Part shown: positions 11,789-21,152 of the stretch, piece by piece
How positions within the stretch are numbered: the stretch's first letter is position 1
How the letters are laid out: each line of letters begins with the position of its first letter
DNA from: Nevskia sp.
GTDB lineage: Bacteria; Pseudomonadota; Gammaproteobacteria; Nevskiales; Nevskiaceae
Length of the DNA stretch: 64,000 bases
Assembly (NCBI GenBank): GCA_021732745.1
Contig: JAKFUK010000002.1
Coordinates: forward strand, 310,001 to 374,000
Direction: 5' to 3'
The notes under the pieces: generated by a model
The model's database searches: none
The model's input: the letters and a program-made list of their open reading frames with translations, nothing else
Told to the model about the DNA's origin: nothing
Made by a program: the position numbers and the translations under genes

Positions 11789-12865
11789 TCAGTCGTCGCT
11801 GATCGACACGTTCGGAAACGCCAGCACCCCGGCGGCGCCGTAGGCCAGCCGCGCCGCCGCCAGCCGGGCGATGTCGCGATAACGCAAGCTCAGCTCCGAG
11901 CGCGGGTCAGCCGCGACAGTCGGGTTGCCGCCATCGGCCTGCTGGCGAATGCGGATGTCGAGCGGCATCCGGCCGAGCAGTTCGGTCCCGGCATCAGAGG
12001 CCAGCCGCTCGCCGCCACCGGCACCGAAGATCGCTTCCTCGTGGCCGCAGTGGGTGCAAACGTGAGTCGCCATGTTCTCGACCACGCCGAGCACCGGAAT
12101 GCCGACCTTGCGGAACATCTCCAAGCCCTTGCGGGCGTCGAGCAGGGCGATGTCCTGCGGCGTGGTGACGATGACGCTGCCGGCCACCGGCACCCGCTGG
12201 CTCAAGGACAGCTGGATGTCGCCGGTGCCCGGCGGCATGTCGACAATCAGGTAATCGAGGTCATCCCAGACGGTTTCCGTCAGCAGCTGGATCAGGGCCT
12301 GGGTCGCCATCGGACCGCGCCAGACAGCCGGCTGGGCGTCGTCCTTCAACAGGAAACCGATCGACATCGCCTGCAAGCCGTGGGCAATGATCGGGTTGAT
12401 GCGCTTGCCGTCCGGCGAACTCGGCCGTTCCTTGGAGCCCAGCATCAGCGGCTGCGAAGGCCCATAGACATCGGCGTCGACGATGCCGACCCGTGCACCT
12501 TCTGCCTGCAGCGCCAGCGCCAGATTGACCGCAACCGTCGACTTGCCGACGCCGCCCTTGCCCGAAGCGACGGCGATGATGTTGGCCACACCCGGCAAGG
12601 GATTCAGGCCTTTCTGCACCGCCTGCGGCAGCACCCGGCAGCCGATGCGTACGGTGGCTTCAACACCGCAAGCTGCGCGCAGCGCGTCTTTCACCGCATC
12701 GACGAACTCCGGTGCGATGCCGGCCGCCGGAAAGCCGAGTTCGACGACGACATGCGGTGTGGCACTGACCGTCAGATCGGCAATGCAGCCGGCTTCGACC
12801 AGACCGCGGCCGATCAGCGGATGGATGACGGTATCGAGGGCAGCAAGCAGGTCGGTGCGGAGCAT
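11789..12865 (-). CDS. apbC: Iron-sulfur cluster carrier ATPase ApbC (Mrp)
   Basis: A 358-residue P-loop protein of the ApbC/Mrp family, which binds and delivers Fe-S clusters in the cytosol. An N-terminal MIP18-like domain (about residues 1-85) precedes the Walker A GKGGVGKST (about 107-115), the VDADVYGPSQP block, DMPPGTGD, and the cluster-binding CTHC near residue 270. In E. coli, mrp is divergent from metG; here metG is some 5 kb away with sbcB and four other genes between. It heads a run with the membrane protein, dcd and amidohydrolase. Confidence 0.95.
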   Translation of the reverse strand: MLRTDLLAALDTVIHPLIGRGLVEAGCIADLTVSATPHVVVELGFPAAGIAPEFVDAVKDALRAACGVEATVRIGCRVLPQAVQKGLNPLPGVANIIAVASGKGGVGKSTVAVNLALALQAEGARVGIVDADVYGPSQPLMLGSKERPSSPDGKRINPIIAHGLQAMSIGFLLKDDAQPAVWRGPMATQALIQLLTETVWDDLDYLIVDMPPGTGDIQLSLSQRVPVAGSVIVTTPQDIALLDARKGLEMFRKVGIPVLGVVENMATHVCTHCGHEEAIFGAGGGERLASDAGTELLGRMPLDIRIRQQADGGNPTVAADPRSELSLRYRDIARLAAARLAYGAAGVLAFPNVSISDD

Positions 12866-12954
12866 GGGCGTGTCAAGGCAAGCAGGGGCGCAGATTGTCG
12901 CCGCCCCGGGCGTGTATTGTCCGGCGTCGACACGATCCGCGCACGCGGGACCAC

Positions 12955-12981
12955 CTCACTCCTCACGCCTCACTCCTCACG
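12955..12981 (+). repeat. Heptanucleotide CTCACNC tandem repeat before sbcB
   Basis: Nearly four head-to-tail units CTCAC(T/G)C end four bases before the sbcB ATG. Related runs occur inside metG (19664-19695) and at the start of the MTIP gene (48668-48694, other strand). The run takes the place where a ribosome binding site would be expected, and none is visible. Confidence 0.75.
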
Positions 12982-12984
12982 AAC

Positions 12985-14430
12985 ATGGCCGCAAGCTTCG
13001 TCTGGCACGACTACGAAACCTTCGGCACCGACCCGGCGCGCGACCGGCCGTCGCAGTTCGCCGCCCGCCGCACCGACGAGAATCTGGAGCCGATCGGCAA
13101 GCCGCTGGTGATCTACTGCCAGCCCGCCATCGACGTGCTGCCAGCGCCCGAAGCCTGCCTGATCACCGGCATCACCCCGCAGCAGGCGCGCGACGAGGGC
13201 CTGCCCGAGTACGAATTCGCCCGGCAGATCGACGAAGTGTTCTCGGTGCCGGAAACCTGCGCCGCCGGCTACAACTCGATCCGCTTCGACGACGAGTTCA
13301 CCCGCCACCTGCTCTATCGCAACTTCCACGAGGTCTATCTCCGCGAATGGCGCGGCGGCAATTCCAGATGGGATCTGATCGACGTGGTCCGCCTCTGGCA
13401 CGCGCTGCGGCCTGAAGGCCTCGAATGGCCGGTTGGTGACAACGGCGCGACCACTTTCAAGCTCGAACGCTTGAGCAAGGCCAACGGCCTGACCCACGAG
13501 AAAGCCCACGACGCGCTCAGCGATGTCGATGCCACGATCGCCTTGGCCCGCCGCCTGAAAACAGCGCAGCCGCGGCTGTTCGAGCACGCGCTGAAACTGC
13601 GCGACAAGAAATTCGCCGCCACCCTGTTGAACGTCACCACCATGGCCCCGGTGGTACATGTGTCGTCGAAGATTCCCGCCGCGCGCGGCTGCATGGCGGT
13701 GATCGCGGCAATCTCCATGCACCCGACCAACGCGAACTGCGTGCTGACCTTCGATCTGTCGTCCGACATCGACGAGCTGCTGGAACTCGACGCCGACGAC
13801 ATCCGCGACCGGGTGTTCGCCTCGGCCGAGGACTTGCCGGAGGGTGTGGAGCGCCTGTCGCTGAAAGGCGTGCACCTGAACAAGTCGCCGATGCTGTCGC
13901 CGATCGCCACGCTCAGAGGCCCGGACGCCGAGCGCTGGGGTATTGATGTCGCCGCCTGCCTCGCGAATCACGCCAAGCTGGTCGCCGCCGGTGACGCGCT
14001 GAAAACCAAGGTCCGCGAGGTGTTCACCCAGGAACCGCGCGAAGGGACCGATCCGGAGCTATCGCTGTACGGCGGCTTCCTGCCCGATAGCGACAAGGCG
14101 CGGCTGGCGAAGGTGCGCAACGCTGGTCCTGATTCGATCGCCCGCCTGCACGGCACATTTGCCGACGCCCGCTACGACGAACTGCTGTTCCGCTACCGCG
14201 CCCGCCATTACCCGGACACGCTGGATGAGGACGAACGCGCCCGCTGGCAGGATTTTGTCGTCGGCAAGCTGCGCTACGACACCGGCCTGTCGACGCTGAC
14301 GCTCGACGCCTACCGCGAGAGCGTCGCGGCGCTCGCCGCACGCGAACGTCACCCGGACAAGCTGCGCGTGCTGGCGCAACTGGCGGTGTGGCCGGAGGAA
14401 TCGGGTTTGGAGCGCTTGTTGCGCGGCTGA
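12985..14430 (+). CDS. sbcB: Exodeoxyribonuclease I
   Basis: A 481-residue 3'-5' single-strand DNA exonuclease, acting in mismatch repair and recombination. It is a DEDDh nuclease: WHDYETFG gives the first Asp and Glu, YNSIRFDDEF the next Asp, and HDALSDVDA the His and last Asp. Length fits E. coli SbcB (475 aa). The frame is open further upstream, but the family begins with the block at MAASFVWHDYETF, so the ATG at 12985 is chosen. The frame upstream would translate the CTCACNC repeat. Confidence 0.94.
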   Translation: MAASFVWHDYETFGTDPARDRPSQFAARRTDENLEPIGKPLVIYCQPAIDVLPAPEACLITGITPQQARDEGLPEYEFARQIDEVFSVPETCAAGYNSIRFDDEFTRHLLYRNFHEVYLREWRGGNSRWDLIDVVRLWHALRPEGLEWPVGDNGATTFKLERLSKANGLTHEKAHDALSDVDATIALARRLKTAQPRLFEHALKLRDKKFAATLLNVTTMAPVVHVSSKIPAARGCMAVIAAISMHPTNANCVLTFDLSSDIDELLELDADDIRDRVFASAEDLPEGVERLSLKGVHLNKSPMLSPIATLRGPDAERWGIDVAACLANHAKLVAAGDALKTKVREVFTQEPREGTDPELSLYGGFLPDSDKARLAKVRNAGPDSIARLHGTFADARYDELLFRYRARHYPDTLDEDERARWQDFVVGKLRYDTGLSTLTLDAYRESVAALAARERHPDKLRVLAQLAVWPEESGLERLLRG

Positions 14431-14487
14431 CGCTGCCGGACAATCCGACTCAACACCAACGCCGGAAAAACAAGGAGGTTCAAGAAC

Positions 14488-14928
14488 ATGGCCGACCGAA
14501 AGAAGCGCACCGACAGCAGTTCCTGGGGCGAAATGAAGGAGTGGGTGTGGCCGTCGACCAAGACGATGCCGGAGGCCGTCAAGGCGGCCAGGCTGGGCGC
14601 AGGTGCGGCATTGGTGATTGCGCTGGTCACAGCCGCGATCGGTGCCTGGACCTGGTACTCCGGCACGAGCCTGGCTGGACTGGATCCCTGGGTGCTCGTC
14701 GACGCTGTCGTCTTCGCCGTGCTGGCGCTCGGCATGCGCTTCAACTCCCGAAGTGCCGCCTGGCTAGCGCTGCCTCTGTATCTTTTTGCTCAAATCTCGA
14801 TCATTTACAACACCGGGAAATTCGCCAATCCGGTGATGACCATCCTGCTGACGACGTTCCTGATCAGCGGCGTTCGCGGCACGATGGCGGTGCACCGGCT
14901 TCGAGCGCTGGAAGCCGGGCAGGCGTGA
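14488..14928 (+). CDS. Small integral membrane protein, unknown
   Basis: A 146-residue protein with a charged N terminus (MADRKKRTDSSSWGEMKEW) and three or four hydrophobic segments (about residues 38-55, 66-82, 89-105 and 110-128). A strong AAGGAGG ribosome binding site at 14471-14477 supports the ATG at 14488. No known family recognised. It lies alone between sbcB and a convergent small gene. Confidence 0.75.
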   Translation: MADRKKRTDSSSWGEMKEWVWPSTKTMPEAVKAARLGAGAALVIALVTAAIGAWTWYSGTSLAGLDPWVLVDAVVFAVLALGMRFNSRSAAWLALPLYLFAQISIIYNTGKFANPVMTILLTTFLISGVRGTMAVHRLRALEAGQA

Positions 14929-14979
14929 TCGAAGTCTCATCCGAAGCGTTCATGGAAATGCTGGATTCTTTCCGGTAAC

Positions 14980-15246
14980 TCAAAGTCCCGGCAGATTCAT
15001 CAGTACCTCCAAACGATCTCCAAAGTCGGCAACCAACATTTCGAGATCATTCAATTCGTTCCGTAAATTCTCGTATGCACCTGAATCATCGTCCAGCTTC
15101 GACATTGCCAGCTTGATCCTGGCGATTTCATCGTTGGCTAGTCTGGCGGCTAAAGCCAGATTGAATTTTTCGCGGCCTAATACAAGATCTTCGACAACGA
15201 TGTATCGGCTGCCATCGGCCACGAGATATAGGGCGGGATCAGTCAT
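14980..15246 (-). CDS. Small low-GC hypothetical protein
   Basis: An 88-residue acidic protein predicted to be helical, with Leu-rich stretches (LARLANDEIARIKLAMSK and LRNELNDLEMLVADFGDRL) that could pair as a coiled coil. No family recognised. Its DNA is about 43-53% G+C in 60-base blocks, against about 65% around it, which suggests recent arrival or relaxed constraint. It lies 40 bp downstream of the acetolactate synthase-like gene on the same strand. It could be an accessory or immunity-type protein, but nothing in the sequence shows this. Confidence 0.55.
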   Translation of the reverse strand: MTDPALYLVADGSRYIVVEDLVLGREKFNLALAARLANDEIARIKLAMSKLDDDSGAYENLRNELNDLEMLVADFGDRLEVLMNLPGL

Positions 15247-15286
15247 GACGAACTCGCAATCTTCGTAAAGTCCAGTCGTAGCCCCC

Positions 15287-16975
15287 TCAAATCTTCGCCA
15301 CCAAACGCCCCATTCGCTCGGTCAGCTTGACGTTTTCGCGGTAGTCCACCGGCACCGCGATCAGCGCCGGGCCCGGTTGCCGGAAGGCTTCTTCGAGCGC
15401 GCCGGGCAGTTGGCTGGCGGTGGTCAAGGTTCGGCCCCAGCAGCCGAATGACTGCGCCAGCAGCTCGAAATCCGGATTGCCGAAGCCGAGCGGGAAGTGC
15501 TTGCCGAATTCGTTCTGCTGCTTCCATTCGATCAGGCCGTAGCTGCCGTCGACCCAGATCATCACCACGATGTTGAGGCGGTAGCGGACGGCGGTTTCCA
15601 GATCCTGCACGTTCATCAGGAAACCGGCGTCGCCGCAGATCGCCAGCACGCGCTTTTCCGGGGCCGCGAACTTCGCACCGATGGCCCCCGGCAGCGCGAA
15701 GCCCATCGAACAGAATCCGTTTGAAATCAAGACACTATTCGGGGTTTCCGCCGGGTAATAGCGGCCGATCCACATCTTGTGGGCACCGACATCGGACAGC
15801 AGGATGTCGTCGTCGCGCAGGAATTCGCGCACGTCCCAGAGCACTTTCTGCGGCTTCATCGGGAAGCTCGCATCGGCGCGTTCGCAGCCGTGATCGGCGG
15901 CAATCTGCTCGCGCAGCGGCTGCCAGCGGCCGATGTCGTGCAGCGGCAGGCGATTGGCGTGATCCTTCGCCAGCAGCGCGCTGATCTGCGCCAGGCTGGC
16001 GGCGATGTCGCCGACCACGTCGGCGGCCACCGGGTAGTCCTGATCGACCTCGGCCGGCAGGAAATCGACGTGGATGATCTGCTTGTCGCGCTTGGCATTC
16101 CAGAACTGCGGGCTGTATTCGACCAGGTCGTAGCCGACCACCAGCACCGCGTCCGCCACCTCCATCGCCTGATTGCCGTAGTCACGCGCCTGCAGGCCGA
16201 TGGTGAACAGGTTGTGCGGGTCCGACCGCGCCAGCGCGCCCTTGCCCATGAAGGTGTTGAACACCGGCAAGCCGCAGCGATGAGCAAGTTCGCGCAACTG
16301 CGCCGCCGCGCGCTTCCGCAAGGCACCGTTGCCGGCCAGGATCACGGGGTTCTTCGCGGCCAGCAGGATCGCCACCGCCTGCTCCACGGCCTGAGCATCG
16401 GCGGCCGGCCGGCGGGTCTTGGTCACTGCCATCGGTACCGCTGCAAGCCTTTGTTTGGCAATGTCTTCCGGCAATTCGACAACACAGACGCCGGGCTTTT
16501 CGGCTTCTGCCAGCTTGAACGCCTTGCGCAGGATTTCCGGGATGGCGTCGGCGTCGATGATCGACTGCGCCCACTTGGAGATCGGCCGCATCATCGCGAT
16601 CGTGTCCATGTTCTGGTGGCTTTCCTTGTGCAGCCGCCGCGTCGAGCCCTGACCGATGATCGCCACCACCGGCGAGCGGTCCATGTTGGCATCGGCCAGG
16701 CCGGTGACCAGATTGGTCGCCCCCGGGCCGAGGGTGGCCAGACAAACCCCGGCGCGGCCGGTCAGACGGCCGTAGACATCGGCCATGAACGCCGCTGCCT
16801 GTTCGTGGCGAACCAGGATGAAGCGGATCTTCGAGTCCAGCAGCGCGATCATCAGATCGGCGTTTTCCTCGCCGGGCAGGCCGAAGATCAGCTCCACGCC
16901 TTCCGCTTCGAGGCAGCGCACGAACAATTCGGCGGCCTTGGTGCCGGCCGCCGGTGTCGCTTTTGCATCATCCAT
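15287..16975 (-). CDS. Acetolactate synthase large-subunit-like thiamine-diphosphate enzyme
   Basis: A 562-residue ThDP enzyme of the acetolactate synthase family (two pyruvate to acetolactate plus CO2). The N-terminal domain has the conserved Glu in RHEQAAAFMADVYGR; the C-terminal domain has the ThDP/Mg motif beginning GDAGFLMN. FGLPGEENADLM opens the fold. No regulatory small-subunit gene (ilvH/N) is adjacent, which favours a catabolic AlsS-like role, but other ThDP decarboxylases share this architecture. No acetolactate decarboxylase is seen. Single gene, followed by the low-GC small gene. Confidence 0.82.
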   Translation of the reverse strand: MDDAKATPAAGTKAAELFVRCLEAEGVELIFGLPGEENADLMIALLDSKIRFILVRHEQAAAFMADVYGRLTGRAGVCLATLGPGATNLVTGLADANMDRSPVVAIIGQGSTRRLHKESHQNMDTIAMMRPISKWAQSIIDADAIPEILRKAFKLAEAEKPGVCVVELPEDIAKQRLAAVPMAVTKTRRPAADAQAVEQAVAILLAAKNPVILAGNGALRKRAAAQLRELAHRCGLPVFNTFMGKGALARSDPHNLFTIGLQARDYGNQAMEVADAVLVVGYDLVEYSPQFWNAKRDKQIIHVDFLPAEVDQDYPVAADVVGDIAASLAQISALLAKDHANRLPLHDIGRWQPLREQIAADHGCERADASFPMKPQKVLWDVREFLRDDDILLSDVGAHKMWIGRYYPAETPNSVLISNGFCSMGFALPGAIGAKFAAPEKRVLAICGDAGFLMNVQDLETAVRYRLNIVVMIWVDGSYGLIEWKQQNEFGKHFPLGFGNPDFELLAQSFGCWGRTLTTASQLPGALEEAFRQPGPALIAVPVDYRENVKLTERMGRLVAKI

Positions 16976-17052
16976 GTCGTTTCTGTCCCGCCTGCCGGAT
17001 CGGCAACCCGATCCTGCGCTGTTTCGCGACCCAGCGGCGGCTCAGCAGCGGC

Positions 17053-17760
17053 TTAAGCGCGCTTGCTGCTGTCCAGCCAGCGCGAAAAAAAGCCGGCCGC
17101 GATGGCACCGGCGATCGGCGCCACCCAGAACAGCCAGAGTTGGGCGATGGCCCAGCCGCCGACGAACAGCGCCGGGCCGGTCGAGCGCGCCGGGTTCACC
17201 GAGGTATTGGTGACCGGGATGCTGATCAGATGGATCAGGGTCAGGCACAGACCGATGGCGATCGGCGCGAAACCGGCCGGCGCGCGGCTGGAGGTGGCAC
17301 CCAGAATCACGGTCAGGAAAAAGAAGGTCAGCACGAATTCGGTAGTCGCGGCTGCCGCCATCGAATAGCCACCGGGGGAATGCTCGGCATAGCCGTTCGA
17401 GGCAAACCCACCCGCCAGACTGAATGCCGGAATGCCGCTGGCGATGACGTACAGCACGGCCGCGCCAAAGATCGCCCCGGCGACCTGTGCGCCGATGTAC
17501 GGGGCCAGCGACGCCGCCGGGAAGCGACCGCCGGCCCACAGCCCGATCGACACCGCCGGATTCAGATGACAGCCCGAGATATGGCCGATCGTGTAGGCCA
17601 TGGTCAGCACCGTCAGGCCGAACGCCAGCGACACGCCCGCGAAGGCGATGCCCAGATCGGGCACACCCGCCGCCAGCACCGCGCTGCCGCAACCGCCCAG
17701 CACCAGCCACGCGGTACCGACGAACTCCGCTGCCAGCTTCTGTCCCAGACTGCTTGTCAT
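17053..17760 (-). CDS. aqpZ: Aquaporin Z
   Basis: A 235-residue MIP-family water channel of the inner membrane. Six membrane segments and both NPA loops are present (HLNPAVS and SVNPARS); the Arg after the second NPA is the selectivity-filter residue. The opening [20 protein letters not shown] is typical of AqpZ. Length matches E. coli AqpZ (231 aa). Divergent from metG. Confidence 0.94.
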   Translation of the reverse strand: MTSSLGQKLAAEFVGTAWLVLGGCGSAVLAAGVPDLGIAFAGVSLAFGLTVLTMAYTIGHISGCHLNPAVSIGLWAGGRFPAASLAPYIGAQVAGAIFGAAVLYVIASGIPAFSLAGGFASNGYAEHSPGGYSMAAAATTEFVLTFFFLTVILGATSSRAPAGFAPIAIGLCLTLIHLISIPVTNTSVNPARSTGPALFVGGWAIAQLWLFWVAPIAGAIAAGFFSRWLDSSKRA

Positions 17761-17902
17761 GTGAATGCTCCCAGGTTGACGGTGATTGAACGGGCCTCAA
17801 GTCTGCACGGCCGGCCCCGACCTCCGCCATGCCCGGCATCAAGTCGGACGGCAGGGGCCTGCATGCGATAATCCGGTTCCGTTTCAAGCACATCCCCTGC
17901 CA

Positions 17903-20035
17903 ATGTCTGCTCCGGCGCGCCGAAAAATCCTGGTCACCAACGCCCTGCCCTACGCCAACGGCCCGCTGCATCTCGGGCACATGGTTGGCTACATTCAGGC
18001 GGACATCTGGGTGCGTTTCCAGCGCATGTGCGGCAACGAAGTGACCTACGTCTGCGCCGACGATGCCCACGGCACGCCGATCATGCTGGCGGCCGAAAAG
18101 GCCGGCGTCGCCCCGGAAGCCTTCATCGCCGGCATGCAGGCCTCGCATGCCGCTGATTTCAAAGCCTTTGGCGTCGATTTCGACCACTACCACTCGACCC
18201 ATTCGGACGAGAACCGGCGGCTGTCGGAGTCGATCTACACGAAGCTGAAAGCCAGCGGCTACATCGCCAGCCGCTTCATCGAACAGGCCTACGACCCGGT
18301 CAAGGAAATGTTCCTGCCGGATCGCTATATCAAGGGCGAATGCCCGAAGTGCGGAACTGCCGATCAGTACGGCGACAACTGCGAAAGCTGCGGGGCGACC
18401 TACGGGCCGACTGATCTGAAGAACCCGTTCTCGGTGGTTTCGGGGGCGACGCCGGTGCTCAAGGAGTCCGAGCATTACTTTTTCGAGCTTTCAAAGCTTC
18501 AGGGAGAAGTCGAAACCTGGCTGAATGATGAAAAAACCGTCATCCATTCGAGCGTCAAAGCCAAGCTGCGCGAATGGACGGCCGGCGGCCTGCGCGACTG
18601 GGACATCTCGCGCGATGCGCCGTACTTCGGCTTCGAGATTCCAGGTGCGCCCGGCAAGTACTTCTATGTCTGGCTCGATGCGCCGATCGGCTACTTTGCG
18701 TCGCTGTCGGCCCTGCTCGGCAACGACGAAGCCCGGCTCGCCGAATTCATCGGCCCGGACTCGACCGCCGAGCTATGGCACTTCATCGGCAAGGACATCA
18801 TCAATTTCCACGGCCTGTTCTGGCCGGCGATGCTGAAAGGTGCCGGCCATCGCCAGCCGACCGGGCTGTCGGTCAACGGCTATCTGACGGTGAACGGCGC
18901 GAAGATGAGCAAATCGCGCGGTACGTTCATCAAGGCGCGGACCTTCCTTGATGCCGGGCTGAATCCGGAATATCTGCGCTATTACTTCGCGGCGAAGCTG
19001 TCCGATGGCGTCGATGATCTCGACCTGAATCTTGATGATTTCGTCGCACGGGTGAACAGCGACATCGTAGGCAAGTACGTGAACATTGCCAGCCGTTGTG
19101 CGGGGTTTATCGAATCAAAGTTCGACGGAAAGCTAAGCGAGAGCTTCGCTGAAGCCTTGGAGATCATCGATGGAAGTAAGCGCTACTCCTACGAATCAGG
19201 GCATTCGGCTTATCGAAAGATTGAATCGCAAAGCGGCAAAATTAGAACAGCATTCGAACGCCGCAATTTTTCAGAAGCTCTGAGGCTCATTGCGAATAGT
19301 GCCGATTACGCGAATGAGTATGTAACGACTGCAGAGCCTTGGCGTCTAGCGAAGGAACAACGGTTAACCGAGTTGCAGGCCGTCTGTACCACAACCTTGA
19401 ACATGTTCCGGTTGCTAAGTGGATATCTGAAGCCGGTTCTACCGTCACTCGTGGCGCAAGCGGAGATATTCTTGGGCGGCGACATCCTTGATTGGAACAG
19501 CCTCGACAAGCCGCTGCTTGGACGAACAATCAAGCCTTACAGTGCGCTCGCCACCCGTATCGACCCCGCCCACATCAAGGCGATGATCGCCGCATCGACC
19601 GACAGCCTAACCCCGGCCGAAGCACCGAAAGCCAAGACTGCGAAGCCAGCGAAGGCTGCTGTACACGCCTCACCCCTCACGCCTCCCGCCTCACCGGCGA
19701 GCGCCAGCGAAGCCACCATCGAGGACTTCGCCAAGATCGACCTCCGCATCGCCCGCATCGAAAACGCCGAAAGCGTCGAAGGTGCCGACAAGCTGCTGCG
19801 TCTGACGCTGGACCTCGGCGCGATGGGCAAGCGGCAGGTATTCGCCGGCATCAAGAGCGCCTATCCGCCGGAGAAACTCGTCGGCCGGCTGACCGTGATG
19901 GTCGCCAATCTGGCGCCGCGCAAGATGCGCTTCGGCATGTCCGAAGGCATGGTGCTGGCGGCCAGCGGCGACGAGGGCGGGCCGTTCCTGCTGGCACCGG
20001 ATGACGGCGCGCAGCCGGGCATGAAGGTCAAATAG
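17903..20035 (+). CDS. metG: Methionyl-tRNA synthetase
   Basis: A 710-residue class I synthetase charging tRNA-Met. HIGH-type motif HLGH, the four-Cys zinc knuckle ([18 protein letters not shown]), KMSKS ([11 protein letters not shown]), an anticodon-binding domain and a C-terminal EMAP-II/Trbp111 tRNA-binding domain ([15 protein letters not shown]) are all present. The ATG at 17903 is chosen because the family starts with [20 protein letters not shown]. Two oddities: about 19080-19500, the anticodon-binding part, is near 50% G+C while the rest is much higher. The linker to the C-terminal domain is encoded by the CTCACNC repeat ([14 protein letters not shown]). The reading frame is intact. 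Confidence 0.97.
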   Translation: MSAPARRKILVTNALPYANGPLHLGHMVGYIQADIWVRFQRMCGNEVTYVCADDAHGTPIMLAAEKAGVAPEAFIAGMQASHAADFKAFGVDFDHYHSTHSDENRRLSESIYTKLKASGYIASRFIEQAYDPVKEMFLPDRYIKGECPKCGTADQYGDNCESCGATYGPTDLKNPFSVVSGATPVLKESEHYFFELSKLQGEVETWLNDEKTVIHSSVKAKLREWTAGGLRDWDISRDAPYFGFEIPGAPGKYFYVWLDAPIGYFASLSALLGNDEARLAEFIGPDSTAELWHFIGKDIINFHGLFWPAMLKGAGHRQPTGLSVNGYLTVNGAKMSKSRGTFIKARTFLDAGLNPEYLRYYFAAKLSDGVDDLDLNLDDFVARVNSDIVGKYVNIASRCAGFIESKFDGKLSESFAEALEIIDGSKRYSYESGHSAYRKIESQSGKIRTAFERRNFSEALRLIANSADYANEYVTTAEPWRLAKEQRLTELQAVCTTTLNMFRLLSGYLKPVLPSLVAQAEIFLGGDILDWNSLDKPLLGRTIKPYSALATRIDPAHIKAMIAASTDSLTPAEAPKAKTAKPAKAAVHASPLTPPASPASASEATIEDFAKIDLRIARIENAESVEGADKLLRLTLDLGAMGKRQVFAGIKSAYPPEKLVGRLTVMVANLAPRKMRFGMSEGMVLAASGDEGGPFLLAPDDGAQPGMKVK
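19664..19695 (+). repeat. Heptanucleotide CTCACNC repeat translated inside metG
   Basis: About four degenerate units (CTCACCC, CTCACGC, CTCCCGC, CTCACCG) run through the linker between the anticodon-binding and C-terminal domains of MetG. They encode [11 protein letters not shown]. The 20-base word CACGCCTCACCCCTCACGCC is shared exactly with the repeat at the MTIP start. Confidence 0.8.
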
Positions 20036-20401
20036 GTGAGGCTGCCGGGTGATGCCACTTTCGCGGCGCGGCTGTACTGCGCGGCCGCCGGGGCAACGCT
20101 GATCGCGCTGGCGCTGGCGGCGTGGAAGGCCGACCGCAGCAATCCCTACATCGGCGCACTGCTCGGCGGCACCGGGCTGTTTCTAGTCGCTGGTACCTTC
20201 GGACGGCCGACGCGGCTGACCGCGATGCTGTCGCTGTGTGCACTGTTCGCAGGTGGTGCCTTCATTTCCGGGCTCGGTTTCCTGGTGCTGGCGCTGGTGA
20301 TTCCCACCTGGGCGCAGCTCGGCGTGCTGGCGATCAAGCTCATCGCCTCACTGCTGGCGATCGCGCTGGCGCGGCAGATGTACCGGCAATCGCTGACGTG
20401 A
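20036..20401 (+). CDS. Small membrane protein between metG and rsxB
   Basis: A 121-residue hydrophobic protein with about four membrane segments (residues about 9-29, 39-53, 61-78 and 82-113). The GTG start abuts the metG stop, so it is read by translational coupling. No family or motif recognised. It is followed by a large palindromic repeat, which probably ends or separates this transcript from rsxB. Confidence 0.65.
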   Translation: MRLPGDATFAARLYCAAAGATLIALALAAWKADRSNPYIGALLGGTGLFLVAGTFGRPTRLTAMLSLCALFAGGAFISGLGFLVLALVIPTWAQLGVLAIKLIASLLAIALARQMYRQSLT

Positions 20402-20411
20402 ACCGCGCCTG

Positions 20412-20501
20412 CCGTAGGGTGGGCAGGCTTCAATTGCCCACCGATTCGCGAACATCGATCGGCGGCGCAGCGTGGGCAGATGAAGCCTGCCCACCCTACG
20501 G
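20412..20501. repeat. Dispersed palindromic element, GTAGGGTGGGCA family, copy 1
   Basis: Arms 20412-20430 (CCGTAGGGTGGGCAGGCTT) and 20483-20501 are perfect 19-bp inverted repeats. A nested pair TGCCCAC / GTGGGCA lies inside. The second copy is at 49426-49515. The element ends 12 bp before the rsxB GTG and would form a long hairpin in the mRNA. Confidence 0.9.
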
Positions 20502-20513
20502 ATCGCTGGGCGC

Positions 20514-21152
20514 GTGAGCGATCTCGTCGCGCGACTCGATGCGCTGCTGCCGCAAACGCAGTGCCGCCGCTGCGGCTTCGACGGCTGCCTGCCTTATGCC
20601 GAAGCGCTCGCGGCCGGCACGACGACATTGAATCGCTGCCCGCCGGGTGGCCTGGCGACCATCGCGGCACTCGCGGAAGCGCTGGATCAACCGCTGCTGC
20701 CGCCAGATGCTGCGCTATGGCCGGAAACAGCGGCGCTTACCGCCGATCAGGCCCTGACGCCGACCATCGCCGTGATCGACGAAGCCCGCTGCATCGGCTG
20801 CTTCAAGTGCGTGCTGGTCTGCCCGGTCGACGCCATCATCGGCGCGCCGAAATACCTGCACACGGTGATCGCCGACGATTGCTCGGGCTGCGATCTGTGC
20901 CTGCCGCCCTGCCCGGTTGATTGCATCGACATGGTGCCGCGCGCGTCCATACAGACCCCTGCCGATGCGATGGCCGAGCGCTGGCGCACGCTGCACCGCG
21001 CCCGCAAGGCGCGCCTTTCCCGCGAGCGCGAAAGCCGCGACGAAGCGCGCCGACTGCGGCGCGGCGAATTGCTGAGCACCCAGGCACAGGGCTATGACAT
21101 CGCCGCCGCCATTGCTCGCGCCAGATCCCGCAAATCCTTGAATACGCAATGA
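20514..21152 (+). CDS. rsxB: RsxB/RnfB-type ferredoxin, soluble form
   Basis: A 212-residue iron-sulfur protein of the RnfB/RsxB family. In Rnf/Rsx complexes this subunit passes electrons toward the membrane; in E. coli Rsx helps reset the SoxR sensor. Here the N-terminal membrane helix is missing: the protein starts MSDLVARLDALLPQTQC. The RnfB cluster motif CRRCGFDGC (with a later Cys in TLNRC) and two ferredoxin motifs CIGCFKCVLVCP and CSGCDLCLPPCP are intact. A charged tail follows. No rsxA, C, D, G or E is near. nth overlaps by four bases, echoing the rsx-nth order of E. coli. GTG start, poor ribosome binding site. Confidence 0.85.
   Translation: MSDLVARLDALLPQTQCRRCGFDGCLPYAEALAAGTTTLNRCPPGGLATIAALAEALDQPLLPPDAALWPETAALTADQALTPTIAVIDEARCIGCFKCVLVCPVDAIIGAPKYLHTVIADDCSGCDLCLPPCPVDCIDMVPRASIQTPADAMAERWRTLHRARKARLSRERESRDEARRLRRGELLSTQAQGYDIAAAIARARSRKSLNTQ

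Noticed and set aside
12955..12981. CTCACNC array as a CRISPR or microsatellite-type leader
   Set aside because: The units are 7 bp, without spacers, and recur elsewhere as short arrays. No cas gene is present.
15287..16975. Assignment as biosynthetic IlvB/IlvI
   Set aside because: No regulatory small-subunit gene or ilv genes are adjacent, so a biosynthetic role is not supported by context.
17903..20035. metG as a pseudogene or chimeric dead gene because of its GC dip and repeat
   Set aside because: All catalytic and zinc motifs are intact and the frame is open to the tRNA-binding domain. It is the only methionyl-tRNA synthetase seen.
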